Below are positions 1 through 12,580 of a stretch of DNA of 64,000 bases, piece after piece. The stretch lies in contig JBCFYV010011164.1 of NCBI GenBank assembly GCA_039000515.1, forward strand, positions 36,615,521 to 36,679,520. The letters run 5' to 3'. Below the pieces are notes generated by a model. It was given only the letters and a program-made list of their open reading frames with translations. It had not been told where the DNA came from and made no database searches. The translations under genes were made by a program, and so were the position numbers. Within the stretch, counting starts at the first letter, position 1. Each line of letters starts with the position of its first letter. This stretch comes from Timema cristinae. Taxonomy: Eukaryota > Arthropoda > Insecta > Phasmatodea > Timematidae.

Positions 1-97
1 CAAATGTGGGTTCACTTCCTTACCTCAACATTACCAATTTCTAATCCATTATCGTAATTAGTAATTAAAGCGTATAACCCAAACGGGTAGTAAGACG
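1..97 (+). mobile_element. SINE-A, 3' part, cut by the window edge
   Basis: Matches the right half of the complete SINE-A at 19102-19357, from the CACAAATGTGGGTTCA-like segment to the tail CAAACGGGTAGTAAGACG. The tail stops where a GC-richer LTR-like block begins. Confidence 0.8.
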
Positions 98-525
98 TGT
101 CACATTCCGCGTCGCATCAGTGGAGAAGGGCGTGGTCATAGAGCTATTGGCAATGGTCCCCTTGTAGCATTGGACGTTATATGAGAGACGCTAAAACAAA
201 ACAAATAGAAGAGACTTACTGCATTCGCTTGTCGACTGGGCCTGCGGGGAAGAACGGCTCAAAACCTCCGGATGAACTTTCACTGACCCGGGAGAACAAG
301 ACACTAAAAGCGCATAATGACTGGCAAGCTCAGCCGACGCCCAGGGCTGGCTGGACATGCGCAGTAACGAGTTCCCGTTACGAGAAGGTTCCCGAAGCTC
401 AGCATGCTTGCATATTGTTCCATTTAAGTCCAGAATATATCCCACCCCTTCTCCTTTCGTCCTATACTGAGTTTTGTATATATTCTGTTCTCTGTATCGA
501 TAAAGACACAATTGGGCCTGTGTCA
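98..525 (+). mobile_element. Possible solo LTR
   Basis: A GC-richer block that starts TGTCACA and ends TGTGTCA, giving short terminal inverted repeats of LTR type, and is inserted at the end of a SINE tail. A 115-codon ORF and its antisense shadow inside it resemble no protein I know. No target-site duplication and no gag or pol is visible, so the assignment is tentative. Confidence 0.35.
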
Positions 526-1690
526 TAGCAGGAATAACATAAGCTCCGGCTTTCTGCGACTAAAATGTAAGATCTAAATTTAGTTTTGGCTTATAAAACC
601 TTTTTATTATATACTATGATACTTTTCAAAATTCTTTTTGGGCCATATATTTAAATACATCTAAATTTATATCTTATGGTTAGGAACATTTCCTTGTTTT
701 TTTTATAACGAGGTCATGGCGCCTTATCAACAGTAATGTCAATTATATTACGATAGTTTCGATAGTTTTGATCATAATGTATTTAGGAATAATTAATAAC
801 TTTCACGGAAACATTTTCTTGATCTTGTCGTTAAATTATTATGGATTGCTATCTGATATTAGAATTGTAACTTGTGCAAAACTTTTTATGCGCCATTTCT
901 AATGGTTAACTATTTGATATTAAAATTTTTATCATATTGTAATACGCTAATTCTTGAGGAATACATTTTGATTGATGAGTTAAGATTGTTTGTTGTCATT
1001 TGCTAAGCTCCTTTTATTCTGAGCGAACATTTAATATTAAAAATAGGAAACAAATATTTGATATTAAAAATATAAAATATTTAATAATTTAGTGTTACTA
1101 GAAGGGCGCCTCTTCACGATAGAGTATGGTTAACTTCATTGAGTTACATTTTTATGTAATACCGTGTGACTATGTTTATAAAGTCTCTTATTAGTCTCAC
1201 GTACACTATACATATGTTGTGAAAACAAATGTTAACTTTTCTATGGAATATTTTCATTGGTTTCGAGTCATTATGTTGTTTACCTATATTATATTGTATA
1301 CTCTGAATCAAACTGTTACGCAACTATTGAGCGTTACTAATAAAAATCGGCCTTTCTTGACCTGTTTTGTATATTTCTGATATATGCCCCATCATTCCCA
1401 AGGAAATTCGTCTAATATTTTGGTTTAGTATGAACTTTAGGAAGGCTGCAGTCTCTTGCTGTCTGGTTGAGATAGAGGGTCACATTTATAAAATCCACAA
1501 ACTGGTTCGAGGGTTGCGAGTTGTGGGAATGTAATGTTTTGTGTTAAGCATTTACAACCTAGAACTCCTCGGCACTCGCTTTGGGTAACCCCCCCCCCCA
1601 CCATTTATTAGTTTTTATATTATGCTATGTGTTTTGTTGGCATCTGCCCCTTTTGGATGCTACACCCTAAATTTAAGATCGACCCCAAGA
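526..1690. other. AT-rich DNA with no recognisable feature
   Basis: No coding exon, RNA gene or repeat boundary could be supported. A short poly-C run lies near 1590-1599. Confidence 0.6.
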
Positions 1691-1697
1691 GTGTTTA

Positions 1698-2030
1698 TTG
1701 TTGGGCGCCACCTCGTTGGCGATAGTGAGTCTGAACCTTAACGAGGAAATTCGTTCAGTCGCCAGATGTAGATATGAAGATTAACACTCCCCCTCGTAAG
1801 GTAGACCCGGACAAATAAGGAACCTCTCGGTCAGGGATGAACTGCTTGGAAGACAACGAGCCTCCCCATTAAACCCATAGGCCTTCATGGGTTTACCATG
1901 ATCATATTTGCCCTACCTGATAATTCCTAATATAGATGAGAGCTATCCAAACCCCGGAAAATGGGAACCTAGGGTCACTGTAATAGTTAACAACACAAAT
2001 ATTGTTCAATAAGCCAGAAGGGCTTACAAA
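1698..2030 (-). mobile_element. Possible LTR with tRNA-Lys-type primer-binding site
   Basis: On the minus strand TGGCGCCCAAC occurs near 1710-1699, matching the start of primer-binding sites complementary to tRNA-Lys. Upstream on that strand lies a block that could be an LTR (TGTAAGC... to ...CGCCA). No second LTR or pol remains are visible. Low confidence. Confidence 0.3.
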
Positions 2031-2479
2031 AAAAAAATCACGCTATATACAAAATTATTCCCTATCTCAATTTTAAATTCACACATTATTTTGGTTAAAA
2101 TACTTCCAATTAAATGTTTGGTTAAGCCTTCGTCTTAATTTCATTAGACAATGGATTCAAGTTCTAAGCCTGAATCGAATGTGTGAAGCATATAATTATT
2201 TAAATAGTGAAAATATAAGTCTAAACATTAATAAGTTAGTTTAAAATAAATAGTAAACTACTTTACAAATTTATCACGGAAAACAATTTATTGACTTGAC
2301 ACATACTTCAGAAAATATAAACATTGAGAGCTGCGAGTGGCCACTGCAAAAAAAATTAATTAATGTGCACATCTCAACTAAACATAACGCTACTCTACAA
2401 TAGGCACAACAGTCACTTCCTAAAATAGTGCCATCTAAAGTCCATATTCAAGTACCATTGTCTTTGCGAGAGAGAAAAA

Positions 2480-3480
2480 AAAACACAAATATAGCACTTA
2501 GCGGTCTATGCGAGTCCTGCGCGTAATCATACACTTCACGTGAAACTTCAGGGGTGTCCAGTTGGTCGGCCACTCGTGAGTGCCTCTGGTCACTAGCCCC
2601 GGGTATGCAACCAGTGAAGGAGTACCGCTGATGTGGTCAGTGGTTGACCGTACCCAGTCCGAGAACCCAGACGTCGAACCCAGACCCTACAAACCCCATA
2701 AATATGTAGAATGGGTCCAACCAAAAATATAACCTCTCTTTACCAATATCAAAACAATTTAACCGTAACTTCAGAAGTTATAAATACTACTAACATTCTA
2801 AGACCCCAACATTATAGGACTCAACATTCTAGGTTACTGCTCCACAACTGTCTGTCTGGTAATATGAGTACACTAATAATAAGCTTAAGTATATAACATA
2901 AATATATTATTACATAACTATAACCCCTCGCTGCATACAATAACATGTACATAAATGTTCTGACTCATTATGTATTGATCATACCAGTAGTGCAATTAGA
3001 CAAAAATCATAAGTGATCAATCTAACTAGTTGAAATAGATAGTACATAAGCTAAGGATTAATTAATACGAATGGGTCTACCTTACCCCTGCCACAAAACT
3101 TCGTTCCCCAAATCCTCCCAACGGAGACAGAGGGTCTTCACACCCAGGCGTTCACGTCCAACACATGTACACACCCGAGTCCGTACCGCGGACAACTGAC
3201 TCAAACTCTTCTCATATAACTCAACCACAGTTCACCGCTCAAGTTCGCTTGTAAGCCACGGATAGTTCATAGCGCTGTCGGATGTACTGTAGCGCCATGT
3301 GGCGTAAGTAGGCACCGTTAACGTCCATGCACCCCAGGACGTGTCCGATTACTGTGGGCATGCTTCCACAATAAACAACTAATTTAGTTAGCGGGCCAGG
3401 CTAATTATCGGAGGAGAGATCCATGGGACGGGAAACGTTACAGACGTGGTGCTAAATATAATAGGTATTAAGCTTTTGGT
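2480..3480. other. GC-richer non-coding block, unidentified
   Basis: Two stretches (about 2500-2700 and 3070-3480) stand out by base composition from the AT-rich surroundings and contain no sustained ORF. They may belong to the retroelement-like remains on their left, but nothing ties them together. Confidence 0.3.
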
Positions 3481-3530
3481 GTGTAGGCTACCCCCACATC
3501 ACAGGCTGTTAAATGAGAATAAAGGCCGTG

Positions 3531-3949
3531 TATGAACAGTCCGTCTAAGGGCCCTTGGAAGCCATGTGCACTTTAAAGTTGGCAATGGCGTTGGCTTAAA
3601 GGAAGAAAGTGATTTTTGATAGTGTCTGAATTCTCTTAAAGTGTACAATTGCACCCCTTATTGCGCACTTTACTAAGGGGCAAATACGACTTGCACTTTA
3701 GTTAAACTAGCTTTTTATATTGAATGAAAGTATTATATATTTTGTGAAAATCGAATTAAACATTCACATAAAAAATAAATAAAAATAATATGGTTTGATA
3801 TTTGTTTATATACATGATGTTAAACAATTCAATTTCTCTTTATAGTGTGAAAAATATGTCTCAAAAGGAAATTTATTTACGAGTTAAAAGATCTTCAATA
3901 AAATTTGTTTGAGAATAATACTTTACAGATATAAGTAAATTAACTAGTG

Positions 3950-3984
<35 letters not shown>

Positions 3985-3987
3985 CAT

Positions 3988-4022
<35 letters not shown>

Positions 4023-4522
4023 TATAATATTGATAGGATTGACATTTTTAGCGCACGTTTTTAACAATAACCCATAAAGGGTTAAATAATAAAAATATAT
4101 AGTTTACTTAATTCTACTTTTAAGCATATTATAATGCTATTTTTATTATGACTATTGTAAAATTAACATAAGCGGCATATAATTGATTTTATTATTTACA
4201 GGGACAGTAGAACAAACCTTAAGGTTAATAGAATTAAGGAAGATAAATGAAAAATATGAATTTGCGCCTTAAAAAAAGTCACCATTGACGAATGACGCTA
4301 TGACAAAACACTATCAATATTCAATATCGTTACCATGGAAACGCATGTTTCAGAACTAGCCACCAGATGGCTCTAGCTGTTCTTTTTTCTCCGAAAATTA
4401 TATCATGTACTTACTACTTAGGGGCACCAGATACGTGTTATATTAAAGCGCGGTAAATTGCACAAGTGCCTAGCATAGAAAAGAAAGTTGCCTAGGGGAC
4501 AAACTTTTCAGACACGGCCTTT
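3531..4522. mobile_element. Non-autonomous DNA element with ~35-bp terminal inverted repeats
   Basis: The left end AAAGGCCGTGTATGAACAGT and the right end on the other strand AAAGGCCGTGTCTGAAAAGT match closely, and similarity continues to about 35 bp. The interior is AT-rich and has no ORF. No convincing target-site duplication was read, so the superfamily is open. Confidence 0.65.
3953..4030. repeat. (TA)n microsatellite
   Basis: Two long TA runs separated by a short TTATACATTA spacer, inside the inverted-repeat element 3531-4522. Confidence 0.95.
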
Positions 4523-5069
4523 GTTACTTTTGAATTGGTTCTGTTAACTTCTTATGAATGTTCTTTAATCTAGATAAATGCATTTAGTACTCTGTAACCT
4601 TATAATTTTTTTTCAAGTACATTAATTCGCTTCCTGATAAATATTGGATTATTTGGTATTGTGCACTATCTTCAATCAATAAAATTAAAATTGTTAACCT
4701 TTTGATCATTATCTCTGATAATAAAACGGCCTTCAGGCCAATGTCAATTTCATGTCATTTGTTATGCAAACCTTAACTTCCTTAACTTGAATACTTTAAT
4801 TTACTTATAGTCAACACTGCTAGGTTTGGGTACTTGGGTTTTACATATTTGGGTGTGGGCCGAATAAAAGATCCCTATTGATCTAATTTTCTATTCTTTG
4901 TCTTACAACGCCTTCTCTATAGAGAAGGGTTGAATACTAATGCAAACTTTATATTGTTAAATTAAATAGTATTAGAATTTGTATGTTGTGATAGTGTAAG
5001 AATATTTATTTTAACTTTTTATGTCTTCGCTTTGATTCTTAATACTTTTAAAACCTCACTATAATAACT

Positions 5070-5201
5070 AATCAAACAATGTAAGAACTTTCTATCTGTC
5101 ATTTCACAAATCACTTGTGTATATGATATATATATATATATATATCATATACACAAGTGATTTGTGAAATGACAGATATAAAGTTCCTACATTGTTTGAT
5201 T
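5070..5201. repeat. Near-perfect palindrome, ~65-bp arms
   Basis: The arms begin AATCAAACAATGTA and differ by only about two bases; they meet at a central TA run near 5135. A transcript would fold into one long hairpin. Confidence 0.95.
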
Positions 5202-8182
5202 TTTTATATATATATATATATATATAATAAATATAATATCAGTGTATGGGGTCATGTAGGGGGAAAACAGGGATTCAGAAGGTTAGAAATTAAGGTAGGA
5301 AAAGTGGCGGCAAATTATGTAGTGCCTATCAGCTGCATAGTTGTAAATATGCCCCTGCAGATATGGTTTCTTTATATACCTCTTCATAAGATATTCTTCT
5401 TTGATATCCCAAATGAACATAAAAATAAATTGGTATTGTGTGTTTACCACAGCAAATAATACAATGATGAAAACATGTTTGTAATTGAAATAGATGCTTA
5501 AACTATTTGGTGGACAAACAATTGCTATATGCTTCCCATCCATTGAGCCAACACAATTTGGAATGTTCCATCATCGACCGAAGATTGATGTTTTCGTTTC
5601 GTGCTCTTTGGGGAGTCCTCCTCTGGATGTCCTCGTTGTCGAGCCAAATAGTGAAGTGGGAATGTAGGGGATTGTATGATTCTCTTCTTTGGGAGTCCTG
5701 GGTTGGAGTTTGTCGTGATGATTATATGGGTTTGGTATTGATATTATTTATAATAAAATACATTAATTTGTTGAAATTTATATTTTATTAATTTAAATCC
5801 AGTTTATTCAAAGTAATTTTATTTGCACACCCGATATGGCAGCTTAACACATCGTGGACTGTTCTTGTAAGGTTGTTTGACAAGAGAAAATTTTAGATTA
5901 ATGTGACACAGACCTTTACTTTGTAACGTTATAGAATGACTTTGAATATTTGATTATAGTTTGACACAGATTGTTCCTACAGTAAGGTTGCAGACCGGAT
6001 GAAGAGAGGAGCCTTCCCTATGAGTAGACATATATGGTTTGAAATAAATTCTTCTAGACGCTTCTCTGTCTTTAAGTTGCACCATATTATATTTGTTCCA
6101 GAAAGGAGGAGGAGAGATAGTGTTTTTTTTTTCAAAATGGTCATATTTAACAAGTTCTTGCAATAGGGATGTGGGGATGTTTTAAACAATAGAAAATATA
6201 AGCTGACATCGAAGAGTCATCGTAAACAACAAAAAAATTAATAAATCATCCAAGTGTGAGGAGATTTGCTAACATATCTGGATACATATAGTTTTATGTT
6301 CTGCAACTATTCATTAATTTGAAATATGTTAAGGGTGGGAACCTTTGATTTGAATTATTAAATGAAAATCTATTTCATTACACAATCTTTGATGATTTTG
6401 ATTGTCGTATTCCACTCACTGTCGGATGATGGCACATTAAAAAGAAATAAATATTATAATTAGATTTGTTATTTAAATAAAGATTTATACACTAGTTCCC
6501 CCGCTTTCTCCCCCCTCCCCCAATCAATATTAATTTCATGAGCAAAAAAAAAAACCCTGAGGAGGTTACATATATTCTTATACTCTAATTTATATTACTT
6601 CCTAGGAAAATGTCGATTGCGCTTTTGCCTTTTAGCCATCGATGATCATTATAAAATGAACTGTGATTACAACAGCAAATTTTATTTTTCAGACTCAATA
6701 AATAGAGCATTCTGAAGTTGAAGATGATTCTATAAATTCTGAAGCACCACCAAGTTTTTTAACATTTGAACTTACCTTGACATATTCCTTGAAACCATCT
6801 AGCAATGCTTCACAAACGTCTGGATAATTATTGTGCATAAATAAGCTCTGAAAGTCTTAAGGACACCAATGTCATTTGTTCAGTAATTTTGTGTAATTAT
6901 CATTGGGATAGCGTTATTCTTCAACATTCTTACTTGAATATAATAGTGATATAATGAAATTTACAGATAACCTAGCATAAGCCATAGATTTCAAATAATG
7001 TAATACAACATCAAAGCTCTGGCGTTTACAGGTATAATTTACTAAAACTAGTTTTTGATATTGTGTCAATTGAGTTTTACTTTTTTCAAATTGAGAAGCT
7101 TTGAGTAATATTTTAGGCTGTAAGTTTTATCATTGTTTGACTCTTTCATAGCAAACTCACAAACAATGTAGGCTAATACAAATTTGTCATTTCGTTATAG
7201 ATGTCAACAGGTAAATTAGTGATACATATTAATGTTATGCAAGGCAGTCAAATATTACAAAGCTATTACATGAAGGCAACTTTATCCAAACAACTCTTTT
7301 ACTTTCCGTTTTTCATATTTTGTTTTCTGATGACAGTCTGTCTTTGATAACTTTGGTGTAGTTATTAAATAGAATATTACAAAACATTGAAACAAGCCTC
7401 TTTACAATATCAAAATGAGGTGATTTACATTCAAAACAGATATAGCTGAACATAGGTTTGTACTATTATTTAGCAAATACATCAATAAACATGTTTTTTT
7501 GAAATTTTGTTGAACATTTGAATAACTTTAATATTATTTTACTTTTTAATTTAAGATTAAGTAACCTAATTTCTTGTTATAGTTTTCTGAAACATTTAAT
7601 CTAAAATCAGTAAAGTTTAGGATATTATCTCTCCCAGCGATTTAATTTTTTTTTCTCAAGAATTTCAATTTCTTGTCTTTCTCCGAGCATCTTTCTTCTT
7701 TTTTTTGCTAAGGTTTTAGACAAGTATGAAGGTATATTTTTGAATAATAGTTGGATAAGGACAATTTTTTTTCCTTTTAGTTTGTCTCTTCTACAAGTTA
7801 AAATGTTATTATGGGCCTTTTTACAGAGTATCCTCTAATAATATCCGATTCTGTAAAATGATCCTCACATACGACTGAGTACGTGGAAGGGATGAAATTG
7901 TCTCTGTGAATGGACCGAATTCATTTTTGTCTGAGCGTTTCATCACTGGGAAATTTAAATACGGATTTTATATTAGTGTATTCATAGTTGGATTTACATC
8001 CAGGTACACAGCATTTTAAAGGCATTAAAAATACTGTTGAACAATGACTCACAACAGATTACACTCATACAACATTATAGAGAGCTGTAACAGGTCAGAT
8101 GGGTCCGCCGCTCGACCTGACGTCACACCGGTGGTGGGGGAGAAGTATGCAGGCTCGATAGTTAACCTAGGCCCCGGTTGAG
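5202..8182. other. AT-rich DNA with no supported gene
   Basis: Short ORFs at 5157-5791 and 5954-6189 have no recognisable domain, and their length is unremarkable. Nothing else could be delimited. Confidence 0.55.
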
Positions 8183-8420
8183 GTCAGGCACAGGGGCGTT
8201 GCACTAAATATATTTGGAGGGGGGGGGGGACCAATGTTTTTCCCAACTCTAAGCATGTCAAAATTAAAAAATTCCCAAGTTGCAAAGGAGAGTACAAGAA
8301 GGGTAATGTTGAGAACGTGGGAGTGGTGCGGAAGGAAGAGGCTCCCATTAAAAAAAAAATTGGAATGATAAGCCTTGAACCTAGCTTTAAATCCACTGTA
8401 TTTTTAAATTTATTTAATTG

Positions 8421-9347
8421 CAAGGCTGTAGCCAGCCAATAATTTCAGGGGGTGTTTGGTGGGCACATCCCCCAATTGCCGGAAGCTAGAAATATTTCAG
8501 TTCTAAAAGTTATCTGAAGTGTTTTATATGGCAACATTACCACCTAAATGCTGAAGGCTAGAACAAATTCTAAATACTTAACACCTCTAAAGGTTATCTG
8601 AAGTGTTTCTTTTTGACAACATAACACCATAACTGCCGAAAGCTAGGAAAAATTCTAACAATTAAACACCTATAGATGCCATAGGAAGTGTTTTTTTGGC
8701 AGCATAATACCATAAGTGCTGAAGGCTAGGAATTTTTTTAAAACATTAAACACCTCTAGAAGCAATCTGAAGTGATTTTTTTCATAGTTACATAACCCCC
8801 TAACTGCCGAAGGCCTGGAAAATTCTAAATTTTAAACACCTCTAGAAGCTATCTGAATGTTTTTTTTATGGCACCATAACCCCCTAACTGCCGAAGGCTG
8901 GGACAATTTCTAGATACTAAACACCTTTAAAAATCTATCAAGTGTTTTTTTTATGGCACCATAACTCCCTAACTGCCGAAGTCTGGGAAGATTTCTAAAT
9001 ATTAAACACCTTTAAAAGATATCTGAAGTGTTTTTTGTGGCACCATAACCCCCTAACTGCCGAAGGCTAGGAAAATTTCTAGATATCAAACACCTCTAGA
9101 AGCTATCTAAAGTGTGTTTTCATGGCAACATAACCTTCTAACTGCCAAAGGCTAGAAATAATTTATAAATATTAAACACCTCTAGAAGCTCCCTGAAATG
9201 ATTTTATGGTAACACAGCCCCCAATTAATTTGTATCTTTTAATTTGATATTGTTTGAACCACAAATAAAGCTATTTTGTTGATAACATTTTGGGGGTTGT
9301 TTGAGTCAGTCCCCCCCCCCCCCCCCCTCAACTTGGTGACAGCCTTG
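8421..9347. mobile_element. hAT-type element with internal 84-bp repeats (family B), copy 1
   Basis: Ends CAAGGCTGTAGCCAG and, on the opposite strand, CAAGGCTGTCACCAAG. Flanking octamers TTTAATTG (8413-8420) and TTTATTTG (9348-9355) agree at seven of eight positions. The body holds nine tandem units; poly-C follows near 9311-9327. Related copies occur at 24975 and 27810. Confidence 0.8.
8476..9225. repeat. Nine ~84-bp tandem units
   Basis: The motif CTGCCGAAGGCTAGG and variants recur at about 8476, 8547, 8631, 8717, 8802, 8887, 8971, 9056 and 9140. Each unit continues with TTAAACACCTCTAGAAGC and a T-run followed by ATGGCAACATAAC. The other two copies of the element carry about three units each. 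Confidence 0.92.
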
Positions 9348-9534
9348 TTTATTTGTTCATACTGGATTTTTAAAGCTACAAGTATCGTTCAGTGAAACTT
9401 GAATTACAGTATATTTATTTCAGTTTCCTTGCATCTGAGCTAAATATTCAATTGAGCTTAAATATGTTTATTTAGATTTGCAGATATTGCTCAAATCGTG
9501 TATTTTAGATTAAAAAATTTAACTGGCTTTATTA

Positions 9535-10182
9535 CAGCGGTTTCCAACATTTTGTAGTTTATGACCACCACTTTTCTTTCTGCAGCCATCTGACCCTTTG
9601 ATAACTTAAAAGCGTTCAAATCCTGGTTTTTAAGTTTTTTTTACTGTGTAATACTACCAGGTCGGACTATCTACAGTTAGCTACACCAGTGAGATAGGTA
9701 GAATATAGAGGAAATCTACATTTATTTGCTTGGAGGAATATTAAGATAAACTACCCTTGGCCAGAATTTAAATCCTTATTCACCTTCACCAACAAACCAA
9801 ACCAAAAGAGCGTGACATTAAACCCGCATGTCCACTAATGCTTGTTTTAATCATTATAAATTGATTATAACGATTATATGCGACTAATATGTAGTAAAAT
9901 AGAAAAACATGTCCGGGATTGGGATATGATTTTATATTATGCTAGCAGCATTACAAGGCTGCCATAGTAAACAAGTCAGCGAGAAGCTATCAGAATGGAA
10001 TAGCCAAAAGGAACCTAAACAGTAACTAGGTAGTTTTTAGCACTTTAACAACTTATGTTTCTATTAGAATTTTGCATCTTCTTCTAATCATTAAAAGTCC
10101 TTGAAAAAGTAAATATAAAGCTAAAACCTCTATACTGTGACCCCACCCAAAACACCTTTGACCCCCAAGTTGGAAACCGCTG
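9535..10182. mobile_element. hAT-type element, inner (CAGCGGTTTCCAA ends)
   Basis: Left end CAGCGGTTTCCAACATT; right end on the other strand CAGCGGTTTCCAACTTG. The flanks share TTTATTA on both sides (9528-9534 and 10183-10189). No ORF. It lies inside the 8191-11491 element. Confidence 0.75.
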
Positions 10183-12233
10183 TTTATTATAACACAGTTG
10201 GAAGCAATATTTAACTAATAAGCTCCCGGAGATGTAGAACTCGCTTGTCACTTTATCAAAAAATTAGCAATTTGCCCATGTTTATTTAAAAAGATTTTCA
10301 ACTGTAAAATAAAGCATTAAAAATGGAATTTATCGATATCTCTACAGTATTTTGATACCCGTTTACCAATGTCCTACTTCATAACTTCATGGAAGTTGCC
10401 CTAAAATGTTAATACTGTTGCGCCAATAAATTATTCAAAACCTATTATAATTTAGCGCGTGAGGGTGAAGGGGCTCCCCCTGACATTTTATTAAATAACT
10501 TATAGAAAATTCAAAATCAGCACGCTAAACAACATAGTTATACGAGATTTCATGCAAATCAAACACTAAATAATGAATTTAAATATGTATCCCAAATTTG
10601 AACATTTTAAAGAGTGGAAAAAAACTTCATTTTTAGTTTAATGTAGTCTACTTAAACAAATGAAAAAGTATAAGAGTTGTAACAATGTAACACAGTCCTA
10701 TTACTCCTTTTATTTCATTGTTGCTTTGAGCCTATTTAAATTGCTTTAATGAAAGCCTATTTTAATAAACAATGAAATAAGATACATCAGTTCAATTCAA
10801 ACTAGTATGGATACTTGTTAGAAAAATTAGTGTATATTTCGGAAGTCAAACATTAACACTAACCTCAATGTCCTCATTTCAGTCAGTCAGAGTTTCGATA
10901 AGAAAACAATAAATTTATGAAACATTCACTGCATTTATAACTTCAAAATTTAATAAAGCCCTAATAAAGGCATTGGCTGTACAACATATGATAATTTGAA
11001 TCATAAAACCGTGACAGTCCAGCAGCCATGAAAGTCACAACTAAAAACACTAAATCATAAATAAAACATTAGCTGCCACTTCAAGCATTGCTGGCTGAGT
11101 GAAATTTTGCTACTGGGCAGCTCATGTTCCCTTACGATTCGTTTCCATACCGCACTTTGCATACACTCATCGGCCTTTGTCTGTGCCTACTGACAGCGGC
11201 ACTACTAGACTACTTGATTAACTAAGATTTCTACAATCTACTAAACAAGGAATCTCCTTTAAATGTTTGATGATTTTTGAAGTTGGAATTTTTTGTAGAG
11301 TAGGGTTCAACAGTTGGGAAATTTTAAATTTGTCTGTACAAGTTTGTGGTTAAGAACTTTCATAATATAAAGTAATGAGGTACAGAATAAGCCTAGACTT
11401 TCCCAACTCGAGTATTCAAATCTTACAAAATTCCCAACTCTAAAGCTTTTAACCAACATTGACCCCCCCCCCCCCTCCTGCGACGCCTCTGGTCAGGCGG
11501 TGAAGGTGAAATCCTTTTAATACTAACAATTATTTCATATTTGCATAATTAAAATGGTTAAAGTTGAACTTAAAACGTTAGAAATACCAATACAAAATCA
11601 TTCAACTAGGTCATGAATTAAAATTTAAAACAACTGTCATGTGATTAATTTGATTAACTATACAATACTTGAAAAATAAATTATGCACAGTTTTACACAT
11701 CAAATTATAATTTATTCCTTTGCTAAAACTGACTTTCTTTACAAAATTCATTATCTTTTGTATGTTTACCAAAGTATGTCTGTAATATGTATCAATCAGG
11801 TCGGGTACTATGCCTAGCTCTTACAATGACAAGGCTCAACACTAAGTTTAGATTTTATTAGGTCTGTATATATGTTCGTTGAAGACATATTTAAGATGCA
11901 TGACCATTATAAATTAGAATTACCTTGGCTGTTTCTCTAGTTGTCATTAGTTTTATTTTTTAAATCAAAAATATTTCAAACCATCTATTTATAAAGATAG
12001 TTTTTCAAAGTTATATAGGGTTACAATGTATCATATTAAAATAACCACAGATAATGTGTTAATTTTATTATATTCACATAAAAACTATAAATGATATTAA
12101 GTTAGGTCAATCTAAAAATGTATACAATATTTATATTCAGTCATAAAATACTAGGTTTTGAGCATTCATTTGGCTAATGAATTACTGTCTTATGATAACT
12201 CTCGGTTGAGTTTTGTTACCAAAATTACTCAAG

Positions 12234-12239
12234 TTTATT
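12234..12239 (-). promoter_or_regulatory. Candidate poly(A) signal for the FLAD1-like gene
   Basis: AATAAA on the minus strand, about 190 bases after the stop codon. The hexamer is common in AT-rich DNA, so this is only a candidate. Confidence 0.4.
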
Positions 12240-12425
12240 TCTCAGAACTAACACTTTGGTTTCTCTTTATAACATCTTTAAATATAGTACTCAGATACTC
12301 TCAGTTTCAACTGAGATATTTTAAATTTATTAGGTAGATGAAACTATCAGAAACTTTATATGGAACCTTTGAATTATGTACTTAATATTATACAGGTACA
12401 TCACTCCTAAAATTGATCATTAATA

Positions 12426-12580
12426 TTATTTCACTATTCCTTGATCATATAAAGAGCAGTACGGCAGAGAGAGAGAGTGTATGAAGTCCAGGATGTCAAC
12501 ATCTTGCCAATTGGTGACAGGATTTACCAACAACAGATGAAATGATCCACTGTCAGTCTCGACAATTTTCTCACATGTCT
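12426..12580 (-). CDS. FLAD1: FLAD1-like exon 11: 3' terminal coding exon
   Basis: Acceptor TTTATTCTCAG. Reads TCEKIVETDSGSFHLLL, then NPVTNWQDVDILDFIHSL and LPYCSLYDQGIVK before TAA. The family reads RINPLLDWTYRDIWDF and VPYCILYDRGYTSLGS at this point, so homology is clear, but the TRRTDP segment is missing and the tail of about 50 residues is absent. A weak donor (ATA|GTGAAA) lies just before the stop, so a further exon is possible; I found no candidate between here and 11500. Confidence 0.88.

Larger units (their letters stand above)
8191..11491. mobile_element. hAT-type DNA transposon, non-autonomous, outer element of a nest
   Basis: Left end CAGGGGCGTTGCA; right end on the other strand CAGAGGCGTCGCA. 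Inside both ends come a G-run, a CAATGTT segment and TCCCAAC blocks. Flanks give an 8-bp duplication with one mismatch (GTCAGGCA at 8183-8190, GTCAGGCG at 11492-11499), the hAT hallmark. No transposase ORF is visible. It contains two other hAT-type elements. Confidence 0.8.

Noticed and set aside
181..528. 115-codon ORF (and 111-codon ORF opposite) as a protein-coding gene
   Set aside because: No domain, both strands open over the same GC-richer LTR-like block, and no splice or start context.
8421..9347. CRISPR-like array from regularly spaced repeats
   Set aside because: The 84-bp units are contiguous diverged repeats without unique spacers, inside a transposon in a eukaryotic genome.
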